DNA from: Acidobacteriota bacterium
GTDB taxonomy: Bacteria > Acidobacteriota > Thermoanaerobaculia > Thermoanaerobaculales > Thermoanaerobaculaceae
NCBI GenBank assembly: GCA_016213675.1
Contig: JACQZW010000006.1
Span: 62,001-126,000, forward strand
Direction of reading: 5' to 3'
Length of the DNA stretch: 64,000 nt
This document shows, in pieces, positions 7,335-16,640 of the stretch. The notes below the pieces were generated by a model. The model was not told where the DNA came from. It was given only the letters and a program-made list of their open reading frames with translations, and ran no database searches. Both the position numbers and the translations under genes were made by a program. The first letter of the stretch is position 1. Each line of letters begins with the position of its first letter.

Positions 7335-9707
7335 ATGAACGGGCTCCACACGATCGGCGGTGATGACTCGTGTCGATTCGCGCGATGGGCCGCGACGGCT
7401 CTCGCGGTGCTGCTCGCGACCGCGCCGGCCCTGGCCGGCTTCCCCGGCACCGACGTGTTCATCCCGTCGGTTGGACGCGCACAGGGCATCGCCAACTGGT
7501 ACACGACGATCTGGCTACACAACCCGGGCAGCGAGGCGGCGTACGCGGAGTTCTTCTTCCTCGAGCGCAACCGCGACAACACCGGCGCGGTGCGGCAGAC
7601 TGGGCGGGTCGATCCCGGCGAGACGCTCAACCTCGAGGGGCTCACCGCGATGGCGGGCCGCTTCGGCGCCGTCCGCGTGACCTCGTCGTCACGCCTCCTG
7701 GTCACCTCGCGCATCTACTCCATGGCGACGGGCGAGACCGAGCGGGACTCCAAGGGCCAGGATTTCGCCGCCATCCCGGGTATTCTCGCCATCGGCGCCG
7801 GGCAGCGGACCCGCCTCCTCGGCGTCTACCAGACGGTGCCCGACCTGTCCGAGTTGCGGTACAACTTCGGCTTCGTCGAGACCACCGGGACCGCCTGCAC
7901 CGTGCGCGTGACGCCGCTTGACGACGTCGGCGTCGCGCTGGCCACCGGGAAGACGTACAACGTACTCCCTCTCGGTCAGCACCAGTTTCAGCTCCGGGAC
8001 GAGTTCCCCAGCGTGTGGACGGTCAACGCGATCCTCGACGTCGAGGTCGTCTCGGGCTCGGGGCGGGTGATCGCGTTCGGCTCGCTGATCACCAATGGCT
8101 CGCAGGACCCGACGACGTTCGAGATGGCGTTCGCCGACACGCTGCTCGGCTCGGGCGGCGCCGGCTCGATCACCGGGGTGACCGCCGGCGCCGGGCTGTC
8201 GGGCGGCGGGACCAGCGGCACCGTGACGCTGTCGGTGGCGAGCAACGGGATCGCAACCGGGATGCTCGGCGCCGGCGCGGTGACCTCCGACAAGGTGGCC
8301 GCCGGCCAGGTGGTCAAGAGCGTCAACGGGTTGCGCGACGCGGTGAGCTTGGCGGCTGGCGCCAACATCACGGTGACCCCGTCGGGCAACACGCTGACGA
8401 TCGCGGCCACGGGCGGCGGCGGGGCGAGCGGGGTGTCGAGCGTTAACGCCGTCACCGGCGCGGTCACGATCACCGGCGGCGGCGCGACCAACGTGACGAC
8501 CGCCGGCAACACGATCACCGTGACCAGCTCGGCGTCCGGCAGCGGCGATATCACCGCGGTCACCGCCGGATCGGGCCTGTCCGGCGGCGCCCAGTCTGGC
8601 GACGCGACGCTGGCCATCGCCAACGGCGGCGTCACGAACGCGATGCTCGCCGCAAATGCCGTCGACGCCGCCAGGATCGTGGACGGCTCGGTCGGCAACG
8701 TTGAGCTGGCGGCCAGCGCCGTCACGACCGAGAAGATCGCCAACGGTACGATCACCGGCAGCGACGTCAGCACCGCGACGACGATCAGCGTCGCCAAGCT
8801 GCAGGGCGGCGGCAGCACCGTCTTCACCACCGGTGTCTACGGCGCGGCATCGGGCGGGGCCGGCGTGATCGGCAGCGGCAGCGGCGCCACGACGAGCGGC
8901 GTCTACGGCTACAGCCCTTTGTACCGGGGCGTCTGGGGCGAGTCCACCAGCGGCAGAGGCGTACAGGGCAACACCAGCAGCGGCACCGGCGTCTTCGGCG
9001 ACAGCTCCTCGAACGGCGAAGGTGTCCGTGGCCAAACATCAAGCGCGACCGGGGTCTTCGGCCGAGCTCAAAGCGGTAGCGGCGTCACCGGCTACAGCGA
9101 AACCGGGATCGGGGTCAAGGGCTACAAGCAGGGCGGCGGCGACTATGCGGGTGACTTCTCCGGGAATGTCCGCGTCGTCGGCACGCTCTCGAAGACCGCC
9201 GGGTCTTTCAGGATCGATCACCCGCTCGATCCGGAGCACAAGTACCTGCTCCACTCCTTCGTCGAGTCGCCGGACATGAAGAACGTCTACGACGGCGTGG
9301 TCGGCCTCGACGAGCGCGGCGAGGCGGTGGTCGAGCTGCCCGCCTACTTCGAGGCGCTCAACCGTGACGTTCGCTACCAGCTCACCTGCATCGGCGGATT
9401 CGCTCCCGTGTACGTGGCCGATGAGGTCGCCGGCAACCGCTTCAGAATCGCCGGGGGGCGATCTGGGCTCAGGGTCTCCTGGCAAGTCACCGGCATCCGC
9501 CACGACGCCTACGCCGAGGCGCACCGCATCCTCGTCGAGGAGGACAAGCCGGCCAACGAGCGCAGTTTCTACCTGCATCCAGACGTGTTCGGTCAGCCCG
9601 AGGAACGCGGCGTCGAGTGGGCCCGCAACCCCGAGGAGATGCTCCGCATGACTCAGCACCTTAACCGCAACCATGAGTCGCCGGCGCCTTCGGAGCAGCC
9701 CCGATGA
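7335..9707 (+). CDS. Secreted tail-fibre-like repeat protein
   Basis: 790 residues. A signal peptide (about 15-35) is followed by a beta-rich domain (about 36-270). A Gly/Ser/Thr/Val-rich segment resembling phage tail-fibre shafts follows, with repeated ITxVTAGxGLSGG and ANGGVTNAMLAANAV elements. Next come about seven repeats of roughly 12-16 residues of the GVxGxSSSGxG type (about 510-620), then a conserved C-terminal region (about 640-790). No phage genes surround it, so it is probably a cell-surface or extracellular protein. ATG 7335 has GGAGGT at 7325-7330. Its stop overlaps the next start as ATGA. The N-terminal domain resembles the C-terminal domain of the next protein (both contain a W-x-T/S-D/T-I/V-A/W pattern after VPF or IPS). 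Confidence 0.75.
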   Translation: MNGLHTIGGDDSCRFARWAATALAVLLATAPALAGFPGTDVFIPSVGRAQGIANWYTTIWLHNPGSEAAYAEFFFLERNRDNTGAVRQTGRVDPGETLNLEGLTAMAGRFGAVRVTSSSRLLVTSRIYSMATGETERDSKGQDFAAIPGILAIGAGQRTRLLGVYQTVPDLSELRYNFGFVETTGTACTVRVTPLDDVGVALATGKTYNVLPLGQHQFQLRDEFPSVWTVNAILDVEVVSGSGRVIAFGSLITNGSQDPTTFEMAFADTLLGSGGAGSITGVTAGAGLSGGGTSGTVTLSVASNGIATGMLGAGAVTSDKVAAGQVVKSVNGLRDAVSLAAGANITVTPSGNTLTIAATGGGGASGVSSVNAVTGAVTITGGGATNVTTAGNTITVTSSASGSGDITAVTAGSGLSGGAQSGDATLAIANGGVTNAMLAANAVDAARIVDGSVGNVELAASAVTTEKIANGTITGSDVSTATTISVAKLQGGGSTVFTTGVYGAASGGAGVIGSGSGATTSGVYGYSPLYRGVWGESTSGRGVQGNTSSGTGVFGDSSSNGEGVRGQTSSATGVFGRAQSGSGVTGYSETGIGVKGYKQGGGDYAGDFSGNVRVVGTLSKTAGSFRIDHPLDPEHKYLLHSFVESPDMKNVYDGVVGLDERGEAVVELPAYFEALNRDVRYQLTCIGGFAPVYVADEVAGNRFRIAGGRSGLRVSWQVTGIRHDAYAEAHRILVEEDKPANERSFYLHPDVFGQPEERGVEWARNPEEMLRMTQHLNRNHESPAPSEQPR

Positions 9708-12502
9708 CCTGCTCTCCAGGTCGTAATCGGCTGTGGAGCGCGCCCTCCGGGCGTGCTCAGGGGGCGACCGTACGAACTGACACGAGCACGCTCGGAGCGC
9801 GCGCTCCACAGAGGATCCCCTGGCACGCAGACAGCAGGAGGAGGTCGGCCGGGAACGCGACGCCTCACTCGGCGGCCGTCGGAATCGTGCTGCTGGTCGC
9901 GTCCGGGCTGGTCGCGGCGGCCGCGCCAGTCGCCGCGGCGAGCCCGCCCGTGCTGTTCTTCTCGGACCTCGAGAGTGGACCCGACACCGGCGGCGAGAAT
10001 GGTCACGGCGCGTTCGTCACCGTGTGGGGGCGGAGCTTCGGCACCACCCGGGGTACCGCGACGGTCACTGTCGGCGGCGGGACGGTGGCGGCCTACCCGG
10101 TGTGGAGCGACACCCAGGTCACCTTCCAGCTCGGCGCCACCGCAAGCACCGGGAACATCGTGCTGACCACGGCGAACGGGACGAGCAACGCGCTTCCCTT
10201 CACGGTGCGCTCCGGGTCGATCTACTTCGTCGCGACCTCCGGTAGTGACGGTAACGACGGAAGCCTCGCCCACCCCTGGGCGACCGTCGTCCACGCCAAG
10301 GACACGATGGCGCCGGGCGACATCACCTACCTGCGCGCTGGCGTGGCCCAGGCGACCGAGGAGGCCAACAGCGCCTGCCTGTCGATCGAGCGCAGCGGCG
10401 AGCAGGGCCGCCCGCTCGCCCTCGTCGCCTACCCCGGCGCCCAGGCCACCGTCGGCTCGACCGCCGTCGAGTACGGCATCCGCGTGCCGAACAACGAGGG
10501 GACGACGGCGCGGGACTGGGTCGTCGCCGGCCTCGTCCTGCGCGGGCAGAACGGCGCGCTGGAGATCGGCGGGACCGCCTCGAGCCGCTGGCGAATCGTC
10601 GGCAACGACGTCTCCTGCCCCGTCGGCGATGGTCAGATCGGCTGCTTCACCGCCTCCTGGGCCCGCTACGTCTCGTTCCTCGGCAACGAGGTCCACCACG
10701 TCGGCACGCAGTCGGCCGTGCAGCCGTCCAAGCAGTACCACGCGGTCTACTTCACCACCGACACGCTCCACGTCGAGGTCGGCTGGAACCACATCCACGA
10801 CAACCTCACCTGCCGGGCGGTCCAGTTCCACTCCTCGCCGCTGTGCATCCCCACCTGCGGCTCGGGCGACACCACCGGCTTCAACCAGTACGACCTCGTT
10901 GTCCATGACAACCTCATCCACGGCGACGTCTGCGACGGCATCGTCTTCGCGACCGTCGACCCCTCCCAGGGCCCGGTGCGCGCCTACAACAACGTGATCT
11001 ACGACGTCGGCCGCGGGCCGGCGCCGCCCGACGGCGACGCGAACTACACCTGCATCTACGTCGCCGGCGGCACCAACACCGGACCCGACGGCACCGGCGT
11101 GGTCGAGGTGTTCAACAACACCCTCTACGACTGCGGCGCCCGCGCCCTGCTCCCCGGCGCGATCGGCGACGAGGGGATGCTCGGCCGCGGGCCCTACTCG
11201 ACCGGGCTCGTCATGCGCCTGGTCGACAACGTCGTCCTCGCCCGCCCCGGCGAGCCGTACGTCTCACTGTCGAGCGACACCTCGCTGATCCAGGGGACGA
11301 ACAACCTGTGGTTCGGCAACGGCGCCGCGCCGTCCTACCTGTCCGCCAGCGTCAACGCCGACCCTCAGTTTGCGAACCTCGCCGCCTTCGACTTCCACCT
11401 CGGCGCGGCGAGTCCTGCGCTGGACGCCGGGATCGCCACGGCGGCGACCCGCGACTTCGACGGCGTCGCCCGGCCGCAGGGCGCCGCCTTCGACCTCGGC
11501 GCCTTCGAGCGGGCGAGCGGTGCGGCCTGCACGGCGCCGGCGATCACCGCCCATCCGCAGAGCCAGTCCGTGGTCTCGGGGCAGGGCACCACGCTGTCGG
11601 TGTCTGTGTCCGGAACCGCGCCGTTTTCCTACCAGTGGTACCGAGGCGCGACCGGCTCGACGGCGCAACCGATCGCGGGCGCAACGTCCAACACGCTGGC
11701 CACCGGCGCCCTCACCACGACCGCGAGCTTCTGGGTCCGTGTGGCCAACGGCTGCGGCAGCGCCGACAGCGCGACGGCCACGGTCACCGTGACCACCGCC
11801 AACCAGCCGTACCGGTACATGGTGCCGTTCGTCGCCCACTGGCCGGGGGCGAGCAGCACGGCGTGGCGCTCCGACGTCGCGGCGGTCAACCGGTCCTCGT
11901 CGTCGGCCACCGTGACTCTCTCCTACCGCTCCGTCACGGACTCGATGACCGCCACCTACGGCACGACGGTCGCGGCCGGCGGCACCGTCGTCTGGCGCGA
12001 TGTGCTCGTCGCCGTCCTCGGCCTCGCCCCCAACGCGACCAACAAGGGCACGCTCCACGTTGCGGCCGACGTGCCCCTCGTCGTGGCCTCTCGGACCTAC
12101 AACCAGGTCGCGGCCGGGACCTACGGGCAGTACGTCCCGGCACTCACCGTGACCGGCCTGCTCACCCAGGGCGTGACGGGCTACCTGCCGCTCCTCTCCC
12201 AGGGATCGGCCTACCGCACGAACGCCGGCATCGCCAACCTCTCCGCCTCGGGTACGTGCTCGGTCCGCTTCCGCCTGTTCGGGCCAAACGGCTCACAGCT
12301 CGGCAATCCTGTGACCCTCTCCGCCGCCGCCGGGCGCTTCGTCCAGCAGGACGTCATCTTCACCGCGGCAGCCGCGGGAACCCACGACAACGCCTACGCC
12401 ACCGTCGAGGTGACGACCCCGGGCTGCGACGCCTGGGCCTACGCCTCGGTGATCGACAACGCGACCGGCGACCCGACGACGGTGCCGGTGCAAGTCCCAT
12501 GA
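9704..12502 (+). CDS. Secreted beta-helix protein with IPT/TIG and Ig-like domains
   Basis: Up to 932 residues. In order: an unusual N-terminal stretch, a signal peptide (about 55-85, ending AAAAPVAAAS), an IPT/TIG-like domain, and a right-handed parallel beta-helix with HDNLIHGDVCDGIVF-type rungs. This ends in a choice-of-anchor motif (FHLGAASPALDAG). An Ig-like domain (PAITAHPQSQSVVSGQGTTL) and a C-terminal beta-rich domain shared with the preceding protein complete it. Beta-helix domains often bind or cleave polysaccharides, but no catalytic residues can be assigned. ATG 9704 overlaps the previous stop (ATGA). Residues about 10-36 are encoded by an inverted-repeat element, so the true start may be further downstream. 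A strong AGGAGGAGGT at 9836-9845 has no standard start codon at the right distance. Confidence 0.75.
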   Translation: MTCSPGRNRLWSAPSGRAQGATVRTDTSTLGARAPQRIPWHADSRRRSAGNATPHSAAVGIVLLVASGLVAAAAPVAAASPPVLFFSDLESGPDTGGENGHGAFVTVWGRSFGTTRGTATVTVGGGTVAAYPVWSDTQVTFQLGATASTGNIVLTTANGTSNALPFTVRSGSIYFVATSGSDGNDGSLAHPWATVVHAKDTMAPGDITYLRAGVAQATEEANSACLSIERSGEQGRPLALVAYPGAQATVGSTAVEYGIRVPNNEGTTARDWVVAGLVLRGQNGALEIGGTASSRWRIVGNDVSCPVGDGQIGCFTASWARYVSFLGNEVHHVGTQSAVQPSKQYHAVYFTTDTLHVEVGWNHIHDNLTCRAVQFHSSPLCIPTCGSGDTTGFNQYDLVVHDNLIHGDVCDGIVFATVDPSQGPVRAYNNVIYDVGRGPAPPDGDANYTCIYVAGGTNTGPDGTGVVEVFNNTLYDCGARALLPGAIGDEGMLGRGPYSTGLVMRLVDNVVLARPGEPYVSLSSDTSLIQGTNNLWFGNGAAPSYLSASVNADPQFANLAAFDFHLGAASPALDAGIATAATRDFDGVARPQGAAFDLGAFERASGAACTAPAITAHPQSQSVVSGQGTTLSVSVSGTAPFSYQWYRGATGSTAQPIAGATSNTLATGALTTTASFWVRVANGCGSADSATATVTVTTANQPYRYMVPFVAHWPGASSTAWRSDVAAVNRSSSSATVTLSYRSVTDSMTATYGTTVAAGGTVVWRDVLVAVLGLAPNATNKGTLHVAADVPLVVASRTYNQVAAGTYGQYVPALTVTGLLTQGVTGYLPLLSQGSAYRTNAGIANLSASGTCSVRFRLFGPNGSQLGNPVTLSAAAGRFVQQDVIFTAAAAGTHDNAYATVEVTTPGCDAWAYASVIDNATGDPTTVPVQVP
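9731..9811. repeat. Inverted-repeat element (copy A) inside the 5' end of the beta-helix gene
   Basis: Two 28-bp arms, 9731-9758 (starting CTGTGGAGCGCGCCCTCC) and 9784-9811 (ending GCGCGCTCCACAG), match in inverted orientation at 26 of 28 positions around a 25-base centre. A second copy lies at 16641-16721. The structure resembles a REP/MITE-type element. The element is read through in frame by the gene starting at 9704. Confidence 0.85.
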
Positions 12503-12530
12503 ATCCGCCGGCCCGAAAGGAGACACCGCC

Positions 12531-13979
12531 ATGAAGACCAGGTCGATCCTCGCCCTCCTCCTCATCCTCGCCCCAGCCACGCTCGGGGCCCAGGGAACGC
12601 CCAAGAAACCGCGGCCGGTACCGACGGTGCCGACGGGCCCGCCGATGCCGAACCCCGGCGCCGGACAGGGAGCGACCCCGTGCGACCTGATCGCCGCCCA
12701 GCCGTCGATCACGCTGACCCTGGAGCCGGCCGGCCTGGTTTTCCCCGGCGATCAGGTCACGCTCCGTTGGCAGGTCCGGCATCGCGTGTTCCAGCCCAAC
12801 CAGACGTGGACGGCGCACGTCAACCTCCAGAGTTCGGCGCCGACCAACCCGGCGCTGCCCCGCAACCCGGTCGGCAACACCGGCTCGCACGTCTTCTCGG
12901 CCGGCGCGGCCGGCTCTCGCCAGACCATCACGCTGAGCACGCTGTGCGGGACCGAGAGCGTGCGCCAGCACGTCGAGACCGCGCCGGTCCTCCGGTCCAT
13001 CACGCCCTCGCGGGGCACGCCGGGAACGGTCGTCTTCCTCAACGGCGAGGCGTTCGGCGACCGCCAGGGGGAGAGTCGTGTCCTGCTCGCGAGCGGCGGG
13101 AGCGACCGGACGATGACGATCCGACGCTGGTCGGCGGGGGTCGTCGAGGCGATCGTGCCCGAGCAGGCGGCGACCGGGGACGCGACCATCCGGCTCAGCA
13201 AGGCGAGGCGCCTCGACTCGGCGCGGCGGGACTTCCAGGTCGGCCGGCGAATCGTGATCGACACGGCCATGGCTCGCCTCGCCGCCGACGACGCGGGGCT
13301 GTCGGCGATCCAGGTCGTGGTCACCGACGGGGCCAACGCCAGTCACGTCACCCTCGGCGGCGGCCTGCCGGCGCTCTCCTTCACCGTTGAGGGCTTCCAG
13401 CGCGACGTCCCCGACGCGGCCAACATCCTCGAGGTCGTGCTCGTGCCGGCTCCCGGGCTGCCAATCCCCAAGAAGGTCCGGTTCAGGGCGCACGACATCC
13501 GGTCCAACTCGGTCGACGTCTCGGTGGCCGGCGGCCAGCTCGTGCTCGCCGTTGGGTTCGAGGAGCAGGGCGCGGAGGTCGTCGGCGAAGCCCGGACCTG
13601 TTTCTGGGCCGTCGCCGCATGCGTCGATCCCGCGTGGCGCGACGAGCACTGTCCGGATATCCAGGCGAGCCAAGCGCGCGTCACGTTCCGCCTCACCCCC
13701 GGGGTGTCGGGGGGCTCGCTGACGTTCCCGTCGGCGACCGACGACTTCCAGGCGGACTTCCAGATCCGCGGCGTTGCCGGCTGGCTCGCGCCGCTCCTCG
13801 GCGACTGGTCAGGGCAGGCCAAGCGTCGGATCCGCGATGCGGTCCATGAGACGCTCGACACGGCAGCCGTCCGCAATGCTCTGGCGGGCGCGGTGATGGA
13901 CAGGCTCCGCGGCCTGGGAGTCGAGCGGATCGTCTCAGTCACACCGAACGGCAACCAGATCACCGTGGAGTACGAGTAG
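12531..13979 (+). CDS. Secreted protein with IPT/TIG-like domain, function unknown
   Basis: 482 residues. A clear signal peptide (MKTRSILALLLILAPATLGAQG) is followed by a proline-rich linker, a beta-rich region, and an IPT/TIG-like domain (about 160-240, SITPSRGTPGTVVFLNGEAFG). The C-terminal half is of unknown fold with four conserved-looking cysteines around CFWAVAACVDPAWRDEHC. ATG 12531 has AAAGGAGA at 12518-12525. It lies 28 bases after the beta-helix gene and about 60 bases before the CARDB-like gene, so the four secreted-protein genes at 7335-14547 are probably co-transcribed. I cannot assign a specific role. Confidence 0.7.
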   Translation: MKTRSILALLLILAPATLGAQGTPKKPRPVPTVPTGPPMPNPGAGQGATPCDLIAAQPSITLTLEPAGLVFPGDQVTLRWQVRHRVFQPNQTWTAHVNLQSSAPTNPALPRNPVGNTGSHVFSAGAAGSRQTITLSTLCGTESVRQHVETAPVLRSITPSRGTPGTVVFLNGEAFGDRQGESRVLLASGGSDRTMTIRRWSAGVVEAIVPEQAATGDATIRLSKARRLDSARRDFQVGRRIVIDTAMARLAADDAGLSAIQVVVTDGANASHVTLGGGLPALSFTVEGFQRDVPDAANILEVVLVPAPGLPIPKKVRFRAHDIRSNSVDVSVAGGQLVLAVGFEEQGAEVVGEARTCFWAVAACVDPAWRDEHCPDIQASQARVTFRLTPGVSGGSLTFPSATDDFQADFQIRGVAGWLAPLLGDWSGQAKRRIRDAVHETLDTAAVRNALAGAVMDRLRGLGVERIVSVTPNGNQITVEYE

Positions 13980-14043
13980 GGGCGGGGCTCGTCCCCGGCC
14001 CTGTCAACCCGGCGCTACCGAATCGCGAAAGGAGAACTGACCC

Positions 14044-14547
14044 ATGAACCGCTCGACCTCAATCCTCGCTGCCCTCGTCCTCGCCGCCCTCGCGGCTCCC
14101 GCCGCAGTCGCCGCCCAGCAGTCCCCGACACTCCCGACGCCCACGCTGCAGCGCAAGCCCGACCTCAAGATCCGGGTCATCCTGCAGAAGCGGCAACGGG
14201 ACGGCAAGTGGTTCGTCCGCCAGACGTTCCGCGTGTTCAACGTCGGCCTGGGGCCGGCCGCCCCGTCGACGGTCGGCGCCTGGTGCCTGGCGCCGGCGGG
14301 CGGCCCGTGCCCCGCCCTCGACGGCGCCTACCAGCTCGCGCCGCCGGTTGAGGCCGGCGGGACAGCGGTCGTCAAGCTTCCGACTCCGGTGATCGGCCCC
14401 GGGGCGTCCGTCGACGTGCACGGACCCATCACCAAGGAGTGGCCAAACGGGAACTACACGATCAAGGCGCGGGCCGACTTCCTAGCGGTTGTTCCGGAGA
14501 CCATCGAGAACAACAACCAAGGCCAGGCTGCCATCGCCATCCCCTGA
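14044..14547 (+). CDS. Secreted CARDB-like domain protein
   Basis: 167 residues with a signal peptide (cleavage near AVAAQQ) and one CARDB-like beta-sandwich, recognised from the FRVFNVGLGPA opening and the VPETIENNNQ ending. Such domains are adhesion or protein-protein interaction modules in bacterial surface proteins. ATG 14044 follows AAAGGAGAA. It is the last gene of the secreted-protein group and is followed by a strong hairpin. No catalytic motif is visible. Confidence 0.7.
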   Translation: MNRSTSILAALVLAALAAPAAVAAQQSPTLPTPTLQRKPDLKIRVILQKRQRDGKWFVRQTFRVFNVGLGPAAPSTVGAWCLAPAGGPCPALDGAYQLAPPVEAGGTAVVKLPTPVIGPGASVDVHGPITKEWPNGNYTIKARADFLAVVPETIENNNQGQAAIAIP

Positions 14548-14556
14548 CCGTTCGAC

Positions 14557-14581
14557 GGGGGGCGGCCGCACGGGCCGCCCC
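14557..14581 (+). terminator. GC hairpin after the secreted-protein group
   Basis: A 9-bp stem (GGGGCGGCC 14559-14567 with GGCCGCCCC 14573-14581) and 5-base loop lie just after the CARDB-like gene. There is no T tract, so termination is uncertain. The CCGCCCCTACG ending resembles GCGGCCGCTACG at 29825-29836 and GGGCGGCGCTACG near 14685, a recurring GGCCGCCCCTACG-type palindrome. Confidence 0.45.
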
Positions 14582-14716
14582 TACGTCCGACAACCCACGG
14601 ACCAGGCCGGGCAGCGGAGGGGCGGTGCTTGCCCCGCCCCTCTCCGGTCATCGCGGCACCGCGGGCACAGGCTGGCCGCCAACGGGCGGCGCTACGTTCG
14701 TTCGAGTGCGGTGGGT

Positions 14717-14746
14717 CGGGCCCCGGACCCCGGGCCCCGGACCCCT
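14717..14746. repeat. GGACCCCGGG-type intergenic repeat, copy 3
   Basis: Tandem CCCCGGACCCCGGGCCCCGG lies just before the 3' end of the peroxiredoxin gene. It belongs with the runs at 826-865, 2731-2761 and 44304-44338. Its location between convergent genes suggests a role, if any, at transcript ends. Confidence 0.55.
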
Positions 14747-14767
14747 GTCTCTTCCTCAGTGCAGCCG

Positions 14768-15289
14768 CTACTTCAGTGCGGCGAAGTCGGCGAGGACCTT
14801 GCTGGCGTGATCGGTGGGCGTCACGTCTTCGTACGCCTTGAGGACCGCGCCGTCGGGGCCGACCAGGTAGGAGATGCGGCGCGCCCACATCCGCGCCTTC
14901 GAGTCCGCCGCGCCGACCTGGACCGCCAGCGACTTGTCGGTGTCCGACAGCAGGCGGAACGGGAACTTCTCCTTGGCGACGAACTCCGCGTTGTCCTTGG
15001 GCTCGTCGAAGGAGATCCCGAGGATCTCGATGCCGCTCTTCTTGAACGCGTCGAAGTTGTCCCGCAGCGTGCACCCTTCCTTGGTGCAGCCGGGGGTCAT
15101 CGCCTTCGGGTAGTACCACAGCAGGTAGGTCTTGCCTGCGAGGTCCTTCGACGAGACGGTCGCACCGGTGTGGTCCTGCAGCTTCCAGGCCGGGAACGGC
15201 ATTCCGGGTTCGAGCATGTCTCCTCCCGAGGCGGCGCACGCGACGCCGACCAGCATCACGATCGACAACAGCAACGACAGCTTCCTCAT
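14768..15289 (-). CDS. Exported peroxiredoxin of the Bcp/PrxQ type
   Basis: 173 residues. The N-terminal hydrophobic segment ending VGVACAASGG indicates export, perhaps as a lipoprotein, although the lipobox is not canonical. The peroxidatic cysteine is Cys68 in TPGCTKEGC and the resolving cysteine is Cys73, the five-residue spacing of PrxQ/Bcp enzymes, which reduce hydroperoxides with electrons from a thioredoxin-like partner. A conserved WYYPK segment precedes it. The ATG at 15289 fits the signal peptide; the reading frame is open further upstream but without homology. It probably protects the envelope. Redox partners could include the periplasmic thioredoxins encoded at 60.9-62.0 kb. Confidence 0.88.
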   Translation of the reverse strand: MRKLSLLLSIVMLVGVACAASGGDMLEPGMPFPAWKLQDHTGATVSSKDLAGKTYLLWYYPKAMTPGCTKEGCTLRDNFDAFKKSGIEILGISFDEPKDNAEFVAKEKFPFRLLSDTDKSLAVQVGAADSKARMWARRISYLVGPDGAVLKAYEDVTPTDHASKVLADFAALK

Positions 15290-15357
15290 GACGCCACCTC
15301 CCGGACCGCCAACCCGCCGAATCCTGCCGCGATTCCCCAGCGCCGGCGAATCGCCGC

Positions 15358-16569
15358 TCACGCCCCGAACTTGGCGACCTTGCCGGCGCACGCCATCGCT
15401 TCGGCGATGAGCTGGCGCAGCGGCATCCGCCCGAGCGCGCCGCCGATGCACGCCTGCTCGGAGAACGTCGTCACGCCGTCGCGAAACGCCCGTCCCGGCG
15501 ACCACAGCAGCCCCGGCACGGGATGCCACGAGTGCGCCTTGAACGGCACCGGCGTCGAGTGATCGGCGGTGACCACCACCGCGTCGAAGCCGGCGGCCAT
15601 CAGGTCGGGCAGCAACCGGTCGACCTCCTCGACCACCTGGCGCTTGCGCTCGAAGTCGCCGTCCTCCCCCGCCTTGTCGGTGTACTTGACGTGGACGAAG
15701 ACGAAGTCGTGACCTGCGAGGTGCGCCGTGACCGCCCCGGGAAAGGCCTGAAGGTCCGCGGGCGGCGGGGGCACCTCCATGCCGACCAGGCGCGCCAGCC
15801 CGCGGTACATCGGGTAGCCGGCGATGCACACCGGGCGCAGGCGGAAGCGCTGCTGCATCGACGGGATCGACGGCAGCGAGTCGAAGCCGCGCAGCAGCAT
15901 GCCGTTGGCCTTCGCCTCGCCGGCCAGGATCCGGTGCGCCTGGGCGACGAAGGCGGCCACGATCTGCGCGGTGCCCGCCGAGGCGGCGTCGAGGGCGCGG
16001 ACCGGCAGCGGCGGCACGCCGGTGTGCTGCGAGTCGGTGTCGGCCAGGCGCGCCCCGAGCCCCGGGCCGCGCACGATCAGCACGCCGCGGTGCTCCGACT
16101 CCGTCTCGACGAACAGCTCGAAGCCGGCAGGCGGCTTGATCTCGCGCAGCTTCGCGACCAGCCGGACGTTCTCGTCGGTCGGGATGCGCCCGGCGCGGCG
16201 GTCGGTCACGTTGCCCGCCGCGTCGAGGGTGCAGAAGTTGAAGCGCGCCGCGACGTCGCCGTCACCCAGCGGGAAGTCGACGCCGACCGCCGACAGCACG
16301 CCGCGACCGATCTCGTACTCGGTCGGGTCGTAGCCGAACAGCCCGAGGTGGCCGGGGCCCGAGCCGGGGGTGATCCCCGGCCCGACCGGGTCGAACCGGC
16401 CGCAGCATCCCTCGGCCGCGAGGCGGTCGAGGTTGGGCTTGGTCGCCGCCGACAGCGGCGTGTGCCCGTCGCCCTCGCGGGGCAGGTCGCCGAGGCCGTC
16501 CATCACCAGGAGCAGGATGCGCGAGTCGGTCTGCTCCGCCTGTCGTTCGATCACCAGCATCGGGTCCAT
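15358..16569 (-). CDS. apgM: 2,3-bisphosphoglycerate-independent phosphoglycerate mutase, archaeal (ApgM) type
   Basis: 403 residues. It interconverts 3- and 2-phosphoglycerate in glycolysis and gluconeogenesis and belongs to the alkaline-phosphatase superfamily. Visible motifs are the metal-binding VMDGLGDLP (Asp24), the catalytic-serine loop GSGPGHLGLFGYDP (Ser70), HVKYTDKAGEDGD and VVTADHSTP. The length of about 400 residues and the short insert domain match ApgM rather than the roughly 510-residue GpmI. ATG 16569 is preceded on the minus strand by GGAGGTGATCCGC. Homoserine-kinase-like ThrH relatives exist in this family, but the motifs favour the mutase. Confidence 0.9.
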   Translation of the reverse strand: MDPMLVIERQAEQTDSRILLLVMDGLGDLPREGDGHTPLSAATKPNLDRLAAEGCCGRFDPVGPGITPGSGPGHLGLFGYDPTEYEIGRGVLSAVGVDFPLGDGDVAARFNFCTLDAAGNVTDRRAGRIPTDENVRLVAKLREIKPPAGFELFVETESEHRGVLIVRGPGLGARLADTDSQHTGVPPLPVRALDAASAGTAQIVAAFVAQAHRILAGEAKANGMLLRGFDSLPSIPSMQQRFRLRPVCIAGYPMYRGLARLVGMEVPPPPADLQAFPGAVTAHLAGHDFVFVHVKYTDKAGEDGDFERKRQVVEEVDRLLPDLMAAGFDAVVVTADHSTPVPFKAHSWHPVPGLLWSPGRAFRDGVTTFSEQACIGGALGRMPLRQLIAEAMACAGKVAKFGA

Positions 16570-16640
16570 GCGGATCACCTCCGGAGGCGCAAGGATAGCT
16601 GGAAACATGGAGGGCAGGGCACTGCAGGTGAGGGCTGCTT

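Noticed and set aside
7335-9707. Prophage tail-fibre gene
   Set aside because: No capsid, tail, integrase or lysis genes are adjacent, the protein has a signal peptide, and its neighbours are other secreted proteins.
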